From Psychrobacter sp. (lineage in GTDB: Bacteria; Pseudomonadota; Gammaproteobacteria; Pseudomonadales; Moraxellaceae): a DNA stretch of 14,368 nt. Below the pieces are notes generated by a model. That model was not told where the DNA came from. It ran no database searches and worked only from the letters and a program-made list of their open reading frames with translations. The position numbers and the translations under genes are program-made. This document shows, one piece after another, positions 7,736-14,368 of the stretch. Every line of letters begins with the position of its first letter. Positions within the stretch are counted from its first letter, which is position 1. The stretch is taken from NCBI RefSeq assembly GCF_030454045.1, contig NZ_JAKDJE010000073.1:1-14368 (forward strand), given 5' to 3'.

Positions 7736-9406
7736 TTATTTGTTTAGGTCATCATCAAGGTTGTTACCAGGAAGGATTTGATCGCTGTTGTAGATATCAT
7801 TGGTATCAGCATCTACGCGAGGCGTCTCAATCACATCGGTACGTAGGTCCGTCGTTGTTGTGCTAGTAGCTGATGGCGTGTTATCACGTACTGAATCAGC
7901 CACTTTTTCTTGAGTAGACGAGCTTGGTTTGATTGCAGATTTTGCTTTTGTTTCGTCATGCTCACGGTCCATTTTGTCTTGCATTTTACGTAAGAAGCGA
8001 GCTGCTGCTTCTTGACCACCAAGACCAAATGATAGGGCAAAGGCGACGGCGACGGCACCGAGTGTTAGGCCAAATGCTAGATTCACGATTGAATCGGCAA
8101 TACCCATGGCTTTTAGACCCATGGCAAGTACGAGACCCATAATCAGTACACGTACGATATTTGCTAAGAATTGTGAGCCTTGTTCTGAGCGCTCAACAAC
8201 ACCTGCAATGATATTGGCAAGCCAAAATCCGATAAACAGGATAATCGCACCTAGGATGATGTTGGCACCGAAGGCGATGAACATCGTGATGATGCCTGAT
8301 ATAGCCACAAAGCCTAATAGATCAGCGGCGGCAATGGCAGCAAACAACATGGCAAAGAAGATAATCGCATAAGCGACGAGATCAGAGATTCTCTTGTCAC
8401 CCATGGTTTCTTGTAGACCCACTTTAGCAGGTAGCTGATTGACTTCGGTATTTTCAAGCAAGCCTTTAACAATGTTAGCAACCATGCGCACAACATAGAA
8501 TGTCACAACTAAGATAGCCACTGCCATGAAGATGTTAGGCAATGCTTCCATGATTTTGTTGAGCATGTTGGTTGCAGGGCGAGCAATCACTTCGATTTTT
8601 AGGGCATTTAATGCAGCGATAATCGTTGGGATAATGACCACTAAAAACGCGAGTGAACCTGCAATATTAGGTAGGCTGTTTTGTTCACTTAAGCCAGCTT
8701 TCGTCGCTAACTCTTGAACATTAAAAGTAGAAACAAGATTGGTTACGATACCGCGTACGATTTTGGCGATGATATAACCAACAACAAATACCACACCTGC
8801 AATTAGAATGTTTGGAATGAAGCTGAAGATTTTATCAACCATATTGGTCAACGGTGCAAATAAACCATCGAGCTCTAATTGACCGAGTACCATGGTCAAT
8901 ACAACCAATAAGATGAACCAGTAAACCATATCAGCGATGGTACTGCTCATCGGCTTTACGCCCGCTTTTGCGCTTAGACGCTCATCCATTGATGTTTTTG
9001 CTAATGCTGCGTTGATAGCAGTGCGTGCCACTGTGGCGACGACCCAACCGATTACACCAAGTGCGATGGCACCGATGAGATTAGGGATAAATGCTAATAC
9101 TTGATTAACCATGTTTGCAAATGGCGCCGAGATTGAGTTTAAATTTAATTGGCTAAGTGCTCCTGAAATGGCAATAATAAAGATAAACCAAAAAACAATC
9201 TTGGAGATAATTCCCTCAAGATCGTAAGTTTTACCAGTTGAAGAGTTCATACGTTGATTAAGATTGACTTTAGATAGCACACCGCGCACAAGTGCAGCAA
9301 TGCCTAGTGCTACTAGCCAACCAATGATAAATATCAAAATAGCACCAATGATAGAACCAATAGGCCCACCAAGATAACCATTAAAAGATGTGTACATTGG
9401 GTTCAT
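7736..9406 (-). CDS. CmpX-like mechanosensitive ion channel with TM-helix repeats
   Basis: This 556-aa inner-membrane protein is built from five copies of a conserved TM-helix unit at a period of about 90 residues (roughly 7-43, 96-132, 186-222, 277-313, 369-405). Most follow the pattern (A/T)NM(V/L)-x-(Q/K)-hydrophobic-PN(L/I)-hydrophobic-G-hydrophobic. Additional hydrophobic helices lie between copies (e.g. 69-85, 160-175, 344-360). A glycine/alanine-rich helix ending in FALSFGLGGQEAA (456-468) follows and resembles the pore-lining TM3 of MscS. By family knowledge such CmpX-type proteins are putative small-conductance mechanosensitive channels; gating here is inferred. The C-terminal 90 residues are hydrophilic, Ser/Thr/Asp-rich and probably disordered in the cytoplasm. 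The start ATG (9404-9406) has a near-perfect Shine-Dalgarno AAGGAGG 5 nt upstream, the strongest in the window, implying high translation. Confidence 0.9.
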   Translation of the reverse strand: MNPMYTSFNGYLGGPIGSIIGAILIFIIGWLVALGIAALVRGVLSKVNLNQRMNSSTGKTYDLEGIISKIVFWFIFIIAISGALSQLNLNSISAPFANMVNQVLAFIPNLIGAIALGVIGWVVATVARTAINAALAKTSMDERLSAKAGVKPMSSTIADMVYWFILLVVLTMVLGQLELDGLFAPLTNMVDKIFSFIPNILIAGVVFVVGYIIAKIVRGIVTNLVSTFNVQELATKAGLSEQNSLPNIAGSLAFLVVIIPTIIAALNALKIEVIARPATNMLNKIMEALPNIFMAVAILVVTFYVVRMVANIVKGLLENTEVNQLPAKVGLQETMGDKRISDLVAYAIIFFAMLFAAIAAADLLGFVAISGIITMFIAFGANIILGAIILFIGFWLANIIAGVVERSEQGSQFLANIVRVLIMGLVLAMGLKAMGIADSIVNLAFGLTLGAVAVAFALSFGLGGQEAAARFLRKMQDKMDREHDETKAKSAIKPSSSTQEKVADSVRDNTPSATSTTTTDLRTDVIETPRVDADTNDIYNSDQILPGNNLDDDLNK

Positions 9407-9867
9407 CTTATCCTCCTTGAAGCATCTTATAGGTGGCGCTCAACAATCTTGTTAATACAATCATTATTGAACGAGACAAATATATAGATGGTTATTATAA
9501 ATAGCGTCTTTAATCTGAGTTATGGGGAGATATTCTAGTACTCAAATAGCGTGAATTATTTAGGGTATCAGTTCTGTTTGTAGTTATCGCTTTGCTACTA
9601 ATACCCATATACCGATGATAATTGCCAACATTCGATTACTTATCTCCTCAACAAAATAAGCTTAACGCATGTATTGAGGGTTTTAAAGATAGAAAGCTTT
9701 ACTTGCCACTATATTTGTGTGATAAGTTGTTATTATAATAGGAAATGTTTACATAGACTGTACATTCGCCCGAGAATTTCATGCAAATCGTGGTTCCTAA
9801 AACTAAGATTTGTTATTATAGATGCATGTGACATCTCGCCACTATTCTTACAATCAGAGAGTAATCT
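9407..9867. other. Divergent intergenic control region (channel / FKBP)
   Basis: This 461-nt non-coding gap separates divergent genes. For the FKBP gene there is a perfect -10 hexamer TATAAT at 9734-9739 without a good -35, and a weaker TATTAT at 9814-9819. On the minus strand a TATAAT (9499-9494) could serve the channel gene, also without a clear -35. The short reading frames here lack Shine-Dalgarno sequences and have atypical composition. I see no RNA gene or convincing repeat. Confidence 0.5.
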
Positions 9868-10599
9868 ATGAAAAAAATCACTACTTTAAGCGTTAGTGCT
9901 CTTGCTAGCGCTATGTTGTTAATGACAGGCTGTAGTACCAATAACGGTAGCCAAGAAACAGCCGCTCAAAGCGTTTCAATCACTGAACAAAGCTCAGCCA
10001 GCGAAAAAGTGGGTTACAGCTTGGGCTATATGATGGCAGAAGGTAATAAACAAGCGGTCAAAGATTTGAATCTTGATACTTTTGAAAAAGGGTTCCGTGA
10101 CGGCTATGAAGGCAATGATTCAGCGTTGACGCAAGAGCAGATGCAAGAAGTATTGATGACGTATCAAAAAGAGCAAGAAGAACAATTTGCTAAAGACATG
10201 CAAACCAAAGCGACAGAAAATAAAGCCGCTGGTACTGCATTTTTAGCAGAAAACGCGAAAAAAGAAGGTGTAAAACAGACAGATTCTGGCCTACAGTATA
10301 AAGTACTAAAAGAAGGTACAGGCAAATCACCAAAAGCAACTGACGTGGTGGAAGTAAACTACGAAGGTAAGCTGATCGATGGTACTGTGTTTGATAGCTC
10401 TTATGAGCGCGGTGAGCCAATTGAATTCCCCCTAAACCAAGTCATCGCTGGCTGGACAGAAGGTCTACAGTTGATGAAAGAGGGCGGCAAGTACGAATTC
10501 TATATCCCAGCTGATATTGCTTATGGCGAAGCGGGCAACGCAGGTATCGAGCCGAACAGTACGCTTATCTTTACGGTTGAGTTATTAAAAGTCAAATAA
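9868..10599 (+). CDS. FKBP-type peptidyl-prolyl cis-trans isomerase lipoprotein (FkpA/Mip-like)
   Basis: This 243-aa envelope-folding catalyst starts with a lipoprotein signal peptide, MKKITTLSVSALASAMLLMTGC, with the modified Cys at 22 (lipobox LMTGC; Met at -3 is acceptable). Residues 44-135 form the helical N-terminal dimerisation domain typical of FkpA/Mip proteins (EKVGYSLGYMMAEG, then a long Glu/Gln/Lys-rich helix). Residues 140-243 form the FKBP domain, with the active-site aromatic set Y165 (VNYEGKL), F175/D176 (TVFDSS), W196 (AGWTEG), Y219 (IAYGE) and F235 (LIFTVELL). All key residues are present, so it should be active in the periplasm, probably anchored to the outer membrane (Ser at +2). 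The ATG at 9868 follows AGAGAG (9856-9861) by 6 nt. It is a single-gene unit ending at a bidirectional terminator. Confidence 0.93.
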   Translation: MKKITTLSVSALASAMLLMTGCSTNNGSQETAAQSVSITEQSSASEKVGYSLGYMMAEGNKQAVKDLNLDTFEKGFRDGYEGNDSALTQEQMQEVLMTYQKEQEEQFAKDMQTKATENKAAGTAFLAENAKKEGVKQTDSGLQYKVLKEGTGKSPKATDVVEVNYEGKLIDGTVFDSSYERGEPIEFPLNQVIAGWTEGLQLMKEGGKYEFYIPADIAYGEAGNAGIEPNSTLIFTVELLKVK

Positions 10600-10640
10600 G
10601 TCTATCAAGCAGATACTATCTAAACAGATATCTAGCGAAC

Positions 10641-10670
10641 AAAAAAGCCTTCGTAATTGAAGGCTTTTTT
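10641..10670. terminator. Bidirectional terminator between FKBP gene and argA
   Basis: A perfect 12-bp stem AAAAAAGCCTTC (10641-10652) pairs with GAAGGCTTTTTT (10659-10670) around a 6-nt loop. It has an A tract on one side and a T tract on the other, so it acts on both strands between convergent genes. Confidence 0.93.
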
Positions 10671-10699
10671 GTGAGTCAGTGTTTTATATCAGTTTGAGA

Positions 10700-12022
10700 T
10701 TATAAATTTTTCTGAAAGACTTTAGAGTTGCGACCATTATGATATTGCTCTTGACGGGCATCTGGTAAAGCACTTGCCGCAACTTCGGCAAAGCCTTGCT
10801 CAACGAACCAATGGGCGGTACGCGTGGTCAGTACAAACAGTTTATGTAGACCATGACTGCGTGCTTGCTGCTCTAAGAATGCCAGCAAGTCAGTGCCGCG
10901 GCTACCATTGCGATATTCAGGACGTACGGCAACACAAGCGACTTCTGCGGACTCTGCGTCTAGCGTATGCAAGGCTGCACAGCCCAAAATCATCCCATCG
11001 CGTTCGATGACACTATAGTTATCAATTTCTTGCTCTAAGCGCTCACGCGAGCGTCTGACCAAAATACCTTGTTCTTCTAGCGGTGATAACAGCTCAAGAA
11101 GGCCAACCACATCATCGACATTAGCACGGCGAATTTCTTCGTATGGATCGTGGCTGATTAGTGTACCAGAACCGTCACGAGTGAATAGCTCTTCTAATAG
11201 GGCACCGTTTTTGGCATAGGAGATGATATGCGTGCGATGTACGCCTTGACGGCAGGCCAAGCTTGCGCAGTTCAAGAAGTAATTGATTTCACAGTTCAAA
11301 TCACGATCGCGTAAGAAGCGATCCACTTCGTTAGGAATCATCTCATGTAGCAAACGATCACCATCATTGATACCTGCCTCTTCGCCCAAGAAGATGAGCT
11401 TGTCAGCACCCAATTCTACCGCAGCGCTAAGCGCAACGTCTTCAGCGAGCAAATTGAACACTTCACCTGTCGCAGAGTAGCCCATCGAGCCCAATATCAC
11501 GATGTGGTCATGTAGCAAGTTATTTTTGATGGCTTCAACATCGATAGAACGCACTTCCCCTGTCATCTGATAGTCAATGCCGTCACGGATGCCATAAGGG
11601 CGAGCCGTCACAAAGTTGCCTGAGATGGCGTCAATACGTGAGCCATACATCGGAGAATTGGCCAGTCCCATCGACAGCTGCGCTTCAATCTGTAAACGAA
11701 TCGCACCAACGGCTTGTAGGATAGAGGGCATCGCTACACGCGGGGTGATACGAATGTCTTGATGCAGCGGAGACTCAATATTGGCGTCTGCTAAGTTTTT
11801 CTCGATTTGTGGTCGTGCCCCGTGTACCAGTACCAGCTTGATACCCAAACTATGGAGCAAGGCAAAGTCATGAATCAGCGTGCTAAAGTTAGGATGATTG
11901 ACCGCTTCACCGCCAAACATAATCACGAACGTTTTGCCGCGATGCGTGTTAATGTAGGGGGCAGAGTTACGGAACCAATGGACGTATTCAGGATTAATCT
12001 GGGGCATGGAACTAGTAGTCAT
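10700..12022 (-). CDS. argA: N-acetylglutamate synthase (amino-acid N-acetyltransferase)
   Basis: ArgA catalyses the first step of arginine biosynthesis, acetyl-CoA plus L-glutamate to N-acetylglutamate, in the cytoplasm. At 440 aa it has the classical two-domain form. An amino-acid-kinase-like domain (about 15-290) shows FVIMFGGEAV (32-41) and LVHGARPQIE (65-74), and is the site of arginine feedback inhibition in the family. A C-terminal GNAT domain (about 295-440) has the acetyl-CoA loop VRPEYRNGSRG (367-377), the same SRG variant as enterobacterial ArgA, and the end motif WFVEQGF. The start is uncertain between ATG 12022 and ATG 12007 (MPQINPEYVHWFR); neither has a convincing Shine-Dalgarno, and both leave the domains intact. 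It is not linked to other arg genes. I saw no clear ArgR box in the upstream gap. Confidence 0.95.
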   Translation of the reverse strand: MTTSSMPQINPEYVHWFRNSAPYINTHRGKTFVIMFGGEAVNHPNFSTLIHDFALLHSLGIKLVLVHGARPQIEKNLADANIESPLHQDIRITPRVAMPSILQAVGAIRLQIEAQLSMGLANSPMYGSRIDAISGNFVTARPYGIRDGIDYQMTGEVRSIDVEAIKNNLLHDHIVILGSMGYSATGEVFNLLAEDVALSAAVELGADKLIFLGEEAGINDGDRLLHEMIPNEVDRFLRDRDLNCEINYFLNCASLACRQGVHRTHIISYAKNGALLEELFTRDGSGTLISHDPYEEIRRANVDDVVGLLELLSPLEEQGILVRRSRERLEQEIDNYSVIERDGMILGCAALHTLDAESAEVACVAVRPEYRNGSRGTDLLAFLEQQARSHGLHKLFVLTTRTAHWFVEQGFAEVAASALPDARQEQYHNGRNSKVFQKNL

Positions 12023-12481
12023 AATAGGAGCAGTAGTCGTTAGGATAAGAAAAAGGGCGCAGCAAAAAAATGCCTAGCGCTAAAGATTTACCATAGCAAA
12101 AAACGCAGTTATGAGCTATCTTTTATTTCAGCGGTAATGAGGTGTTTTTAATACTTGTTATTGATATACACAACCTCAACACGGGGTTAATATACACACA
12201 AATGCTTTTTGCTATGCTAAGCGCTATTGCTTTGAGTTCAATGGGTCAAGATCATTGATAAAAATCATAAATCTGATGTGATCAGCAGGCCGAATAGTAA
12301 TACCGCGAATCATAACAAATGAGGTATCCGCCGCATTTTAACTAACGACATCAACCCGATCAGTGTTAGGATTTCTAAAAACGATGAGTAAGAGATATCG
12401 ACCATCTCTTTTTGCCATTGAACGTATTCAAAAGATATAAATTTTGCCATCTGTGCTTTACTGATATATCAACCAGGGATA
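12023..12481. other. Divergent intergenic control region (argA / DUF11-like gene)
   Basis: This 459-nt gap without a credible gene holds several small signals. CATAGCAAAAA (12092-12102) is inverted at TTTTTGCTATG (12206-12216), each copy accompanied by an AGCGCT core (12076-12081 and 12220-12225). TTGAT-AAAA-ATCAT (12255-12268) matches an FNR-type box in 9 of 10 positions. A small hairpin AAGAGAT/ATCTCTT (12390-12410) is followed by a short T run. No strong -35/-10 pair is evident; a TATAAA at 12436-12441 lies upstream of the DUF11-like gene. Confidence 0.45.
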
Positions 12482-13081
12482 ATGAGAATTATGAAAAAAA
12501 GTAACCAATTTGCTAGCCCATTTAGTGCTTGGAGCGGTCATCGCTTATTTCACGTTGTTGCCGGTACGCTCATCGGTGCAATGGTCGTGACAACGCAAGC
12601 TTCAGCGATGCTGCCAACACCAGAGCAAGCGGTTGATAATTCAATGCCGATGCAGACAAGTACGAATAATAGCAGCACCTCAAGTGCCCAAGCGGTCAAC
12701 AGTAAAATTACCGCGTCACTGGTTAGTGTCGATGCCAATGGTCAAGAAGTATTGGTTCCTGTCGATACCAATACGCGTTTGCAGTCAGGTAATGTATTGG
12801 AGTATCAAGGGTACTTCACCAATACCAATGCTGATCGCGTCCGCAAAATGACCGTCACCATGAGTATTCCGGATCAAGTAGAGCTGTTAAATACAGTCGC
12901 CCCTGAGTTCCCATACGGTAGTGTCGATGGCAATAACTTTGCGCGTATGCCACTGCGTACTAAGGTAGACAATCAACTACAAGATGTCGCGCTTAAGTAC
13001 TACAAAGCAGTTCGTTGGGATCTTGAAGGCGTTGGTCTAAATGACACCGTCGCTGTAAAATATCGCGCGCGCGTCAAATAA
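12482..13081 (+). CDS. Exported DUF11-like repeat-domain protein
   Basis: This is a predicted secreted protein of up to 199 aa. Residues 1-42 form a long Sec-type signal peptide (basic and polar N-terminus, hydrophobic VVAGTLIGAMVV, cleavage expected after ASA at 40-42). A Ser/Thr/Asn-rich linker (about 52-75) follows, then one beta-rich domain (about 75-199). GNVLEYQGYFTNTNADRVRKM followed by strand-like segments recalls DUF11/Ig-like adhesin repeats (GD-x-hydrophobic-x-Y...TNT), though a single copy is short for that family. No catalytic motif is seen; a surface or periplasmic structural role is inferred. Two starts are possible: ATG 12482 close behind AGGGAT, and ATG 12491 (MKKSNQF...), which looks more like a normal signal-peptide start. 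Its last nine codons including the stop are duplicated 60 bp downstream. Confidence 0.78.
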   Translation: MRIMKKSNQFASPFSAWSGHRLFHVVAGTLIGAMVVTTQASAMLPTPEQAVDNSMPMQTSTNNSSTSSAQAVNSKITASLVSVDANGQEVLVPVDTNTRLQSGNVLEYQGYFTNTNADRVRKMTVTMSIPDQVELLNTVAPEFPYGSVDGNNFARMPLRTKVDNQLQDVALKYYKAVRWDLEGVGLNDTVAVKYRARVK

Positions 13082-13143
13082 AGGTGTGTATAACGCCAAC
13101 TGCAAGCGCGGCAAGTAAAATATCGCGCGCGCGTCAAATAAAG
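13055..13143 (+). repeat. 29-bp perfect direct repeat, 60-bp period
   Basis: Positions 13055-13083 and 13115-13143 are identical over 29 bp, beginning GTAAAATAT and ending CAAATAAAG, with a (CG)5 tract in the middle (13063-13072 and 13123-13132). The first copy holds the last eight sense codons and the stop of the DUF11-like gene. The offset of 60 is a multiple of three, so the second copy would encode the same C-terminus in the same frame after the stop. The 31 nt between copies are not clearly related to the coding sequence preceding copy one. Confidence 0.95.
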
Positions 13144-13206
13144 CTGAACGAGTTCTATTAAACTGCCGGCGGGCTAGTGATATAAATGTGAGCTATATGC
13201 ATGAAT

Positions 13207-13244
13207 AAAAAAGCACCGCCGTTTATAACGACGGTGCTTTTTTA
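13207..13244. terminator. Bidirectional terminator between DUF11-like and patatin genes
   Basis: GCACCGCCGTT (13213-13223) pairs with AACGACGGTGC (13227-13237) with one C/A mismatch and a TAT loop. Six A residues precede it and six T residues follow, so it acts on both convergent transcripts. Confidence 0.9.
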
Positions 13245-13299
13245 TGGGCAGTATGCAATGCGGCAAACACTTCGTTAATGAGTGTCTCGACAGATGGAT

Positions 13300-14274
13300 C
13301 TAGAGCGTGGCGTATTTTCTTTTGGATTTGTCTTGAATCAGCTGTTTGATGGCGGTGATTTGCGGCGTTGTGGCTTGCGCGCCTGCTGCTATCAGAGAAC
13401 GACGCTGGCGGGTGTCTATTGAGCTGACATGCGCTGCATTTGGGGTAATGACGATGTCTGCGCGGTCTCGTTCGCGGTGCACTGATGAAGAGCGGTTAGT
13501 CGAGGAGACGACATTGGTTTCAAGAAAGCCCCAAAAGTCGGCCAATGAGCTGAGTGTGATGCGCTTATTCTCAGGCGCATTGCTATCTTGTGCCGAAGTT
13601 ACATCAACGGCGATTACAATATCAGCGCCCAAATCACGTGCGCTATCAACAGGCACGAGACTGACCACGCCACCATCGATATATTTTTTGCCGACTTTTT
13701 CGGGAATACGCGGGGCGATAAAAATATTGGGTACGCTACAAGAGGCTTGAACAGCAAGACCTGCGTCACCTGTGGTAAAAACCGCTTTTTTTCGAGTATG
13801 TTTCTCTGCTGCGATGGCGGCAAAGGCAATCGGGAAATCTTCTATGACTTGTCCGCGAACTTTTTCGTTCACAAAGTGCTTGAGTTTGAGGCCTTCGATA
13901 AAGCCTTGGTTGGATAAGGTAAAGTCTGTCAGCTCGCTATCAGTGGTGGTCAGCGCCAATTGCTCAAGCTCAACAGGCGTGTAACCACTGGCATACAGGC
14001 TACCGATTAAGCTGCCGACACTCGTGCCGACAATCAGGGTAGGTTTGATGCCATTGTCTTCTAATGCTTTTATCACCCCCACGTGAGCAAACCCTTTGGC
14101 ACCGCCGCCGCCCAAGACCAAAGCGACACTAGGCGCCTCTATCGTAGGCTTGGCCGTCGATGTTGGTGTCAAGGTATTACAGGCGCTAAGACATAACCCA
14201 ACTACCGCAAGCAGGCTGGTACGCAATACACTTAAGCCTTGGTGAGGCCGCTGATAAAGAGTAGAGTCGGACAT
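13300..14274 (-). CDS. Patatin-like phospholipase lipoprotein (RssA-like)
   Basis: This 324-aa protein has a patatin-like Ser/Asp lipid acyl hydrolase domain (about 48-215). It shows the oxyanion loop GGGGAKG (55-61), the nucleophile elbow GTSVG (83-87, catalytic S85) and the dyad Asp in DGG (200-202, D200). The N-terminus carries a lipoprotein signal: a polar/basic start, hydrophobic LRTSLLAVVGLCLSAC and lipid-modified C32, followed by a Thr/Pro-rich linker. It is therefore probably membrane-anchored and faces the periplasm, unlike cytoplasmic RssA. Family members release fatty acids from phospholipids; the substrate here is unknown. The C-terminal 100 residues (polar, Ser/Arg-rich) lack a recognised domain. 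The ATG at 14272-14274 is preceded by AAGGTA on the minus strand at about 8 nt. It is convergent with the DUF11-like gene. Confidence 0.92.
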   Translation of the reverse strand: MSDSTLYQRPHQGLSVLRTSLLAVVGLCLSACNTLTPTSTAKPTIEAPSVALVLGGGGAKGFAHVGVIKALEDNGIKPTLIVGTSVGSLIGSLYASGYTPVELEQLALTTTDSELTDFTLSNQGFIEGLKLKHFVNEKVRGQVIEDFPIAFAAIAAEKHTRKKAVFTTGDAGLAVQASCSVPNIFIAPRIPEKVGKKYIDGGVVSLVPVDSARDLGADIVIAVDVTSAQDSNAPENKRITLSSLADFWGFLETNVVSSTNRSSSVHRERDRADIVITPNAAHVSSIDTRQRRSLIAAGAQATTPQITAIKQLIQDKSKRKYATL

Positions 14275-14368
14275 AAAAAGTACCTTATAAAATGACCGTG
14301 ATTTATAAAAACCACCCCACTCTCAACTTGAAATAAGCAAATCAAACTGAAGAGGCGGGTTACCAAGT

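Noticed and set aside
9674..9871. 65-codon frame upstream of the FKBP gene
   Set aside because: The Cys/Tyr/Arg-rich product looks like translated AT-rich non-coding DNA, there is no ribosome binding site, and it overlaps the FKBP start.
12390..12413. Small hairpin AAGAGAT/ATCTCTT with T run, considered as terminator or attenuator
   Set aside because: The stem is only 7 bp and AT-rich, and no leader peptide or alternative structure is evident.
13346..13917. Long plus-strand frames opposite the patatin gene
   Set aside because: They are antisense to a gene with all patatin motifs and show no recognisable protein character.
1..14368. CRISPR array, insertion sequence, tRNA or prophage
   Set aside because: No regularly spaced repeats, transposase, integrase, tRNA cloverleaf or phage genes were seen on either strand.

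Overview
The window reads as a chromosomal segment from a gamma-proteobacterium of the Moraxellaceae, most likely Psychrobacter or a close relative. This rests on the overall style of the proteins, the yqiA-parE gene pair, a classical two-domain ArgA, a moderately AT-rich coding style and the 3' tail of a 5S rRNA. No database search was possible, so the genus is an inference.

Layout: positions 1 to about 45 are the 3' end of a 5S rRNA gene, followed by a strong terminator that closes an rRNA operon. Next comes a conspicuously AT-rich orphan gene (255-929) whose product carries a plausible HNH-nuclease signature; it looks like an accessory insertion downstream of the rRNA operon. A small Cys-rich DUF1289 protein follows on the minus strand, divergent from yqiA (alpha/beta-hydrolase) and parE (topoisomerase IV subunit B), and then a PlsC-type acyltransferase. 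The rest alternates strand gene by gene: SDR dehydrogenase (-), uncharacterised 491-aa protein (+), CmpX-like mechanosensitive channel (-), FKBP-type prolyl isomerase lipoprotein (+), argA (-), secreted DUF11-like protein (+), patatin-like phospholipase lipoprotein (-).

From 4.2 kb onward the genes sit as convergent pairs separated by single bidirectional hairpin terminators (about 4979, 7679, 10641 and 13207) and as divergent pairs separated by 0.28 to 0.46 kb control regions. Most genes therefore appear to be single-gene transcription units, and only yqiA-parE-acyltransferase lie in one direction. Functions are mainly housekeeping: chromosome decatenation, arginine biosynthesis, lipid or envelope metabolism, osmotic protection and periplasmic folding.

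No defence island, CRISPR array, insertion sequence or biosynthetic cluster was found. The items most worth a second look are the AT-rich HNH-like orphan, the uncharacterised 491-aa gene and the palindromic operator-like module upstream of it, and a 29-bp perfect direct repeat at exactly 60-bp period that duplicates the last codons and stop codon of the DUF11-like gene.
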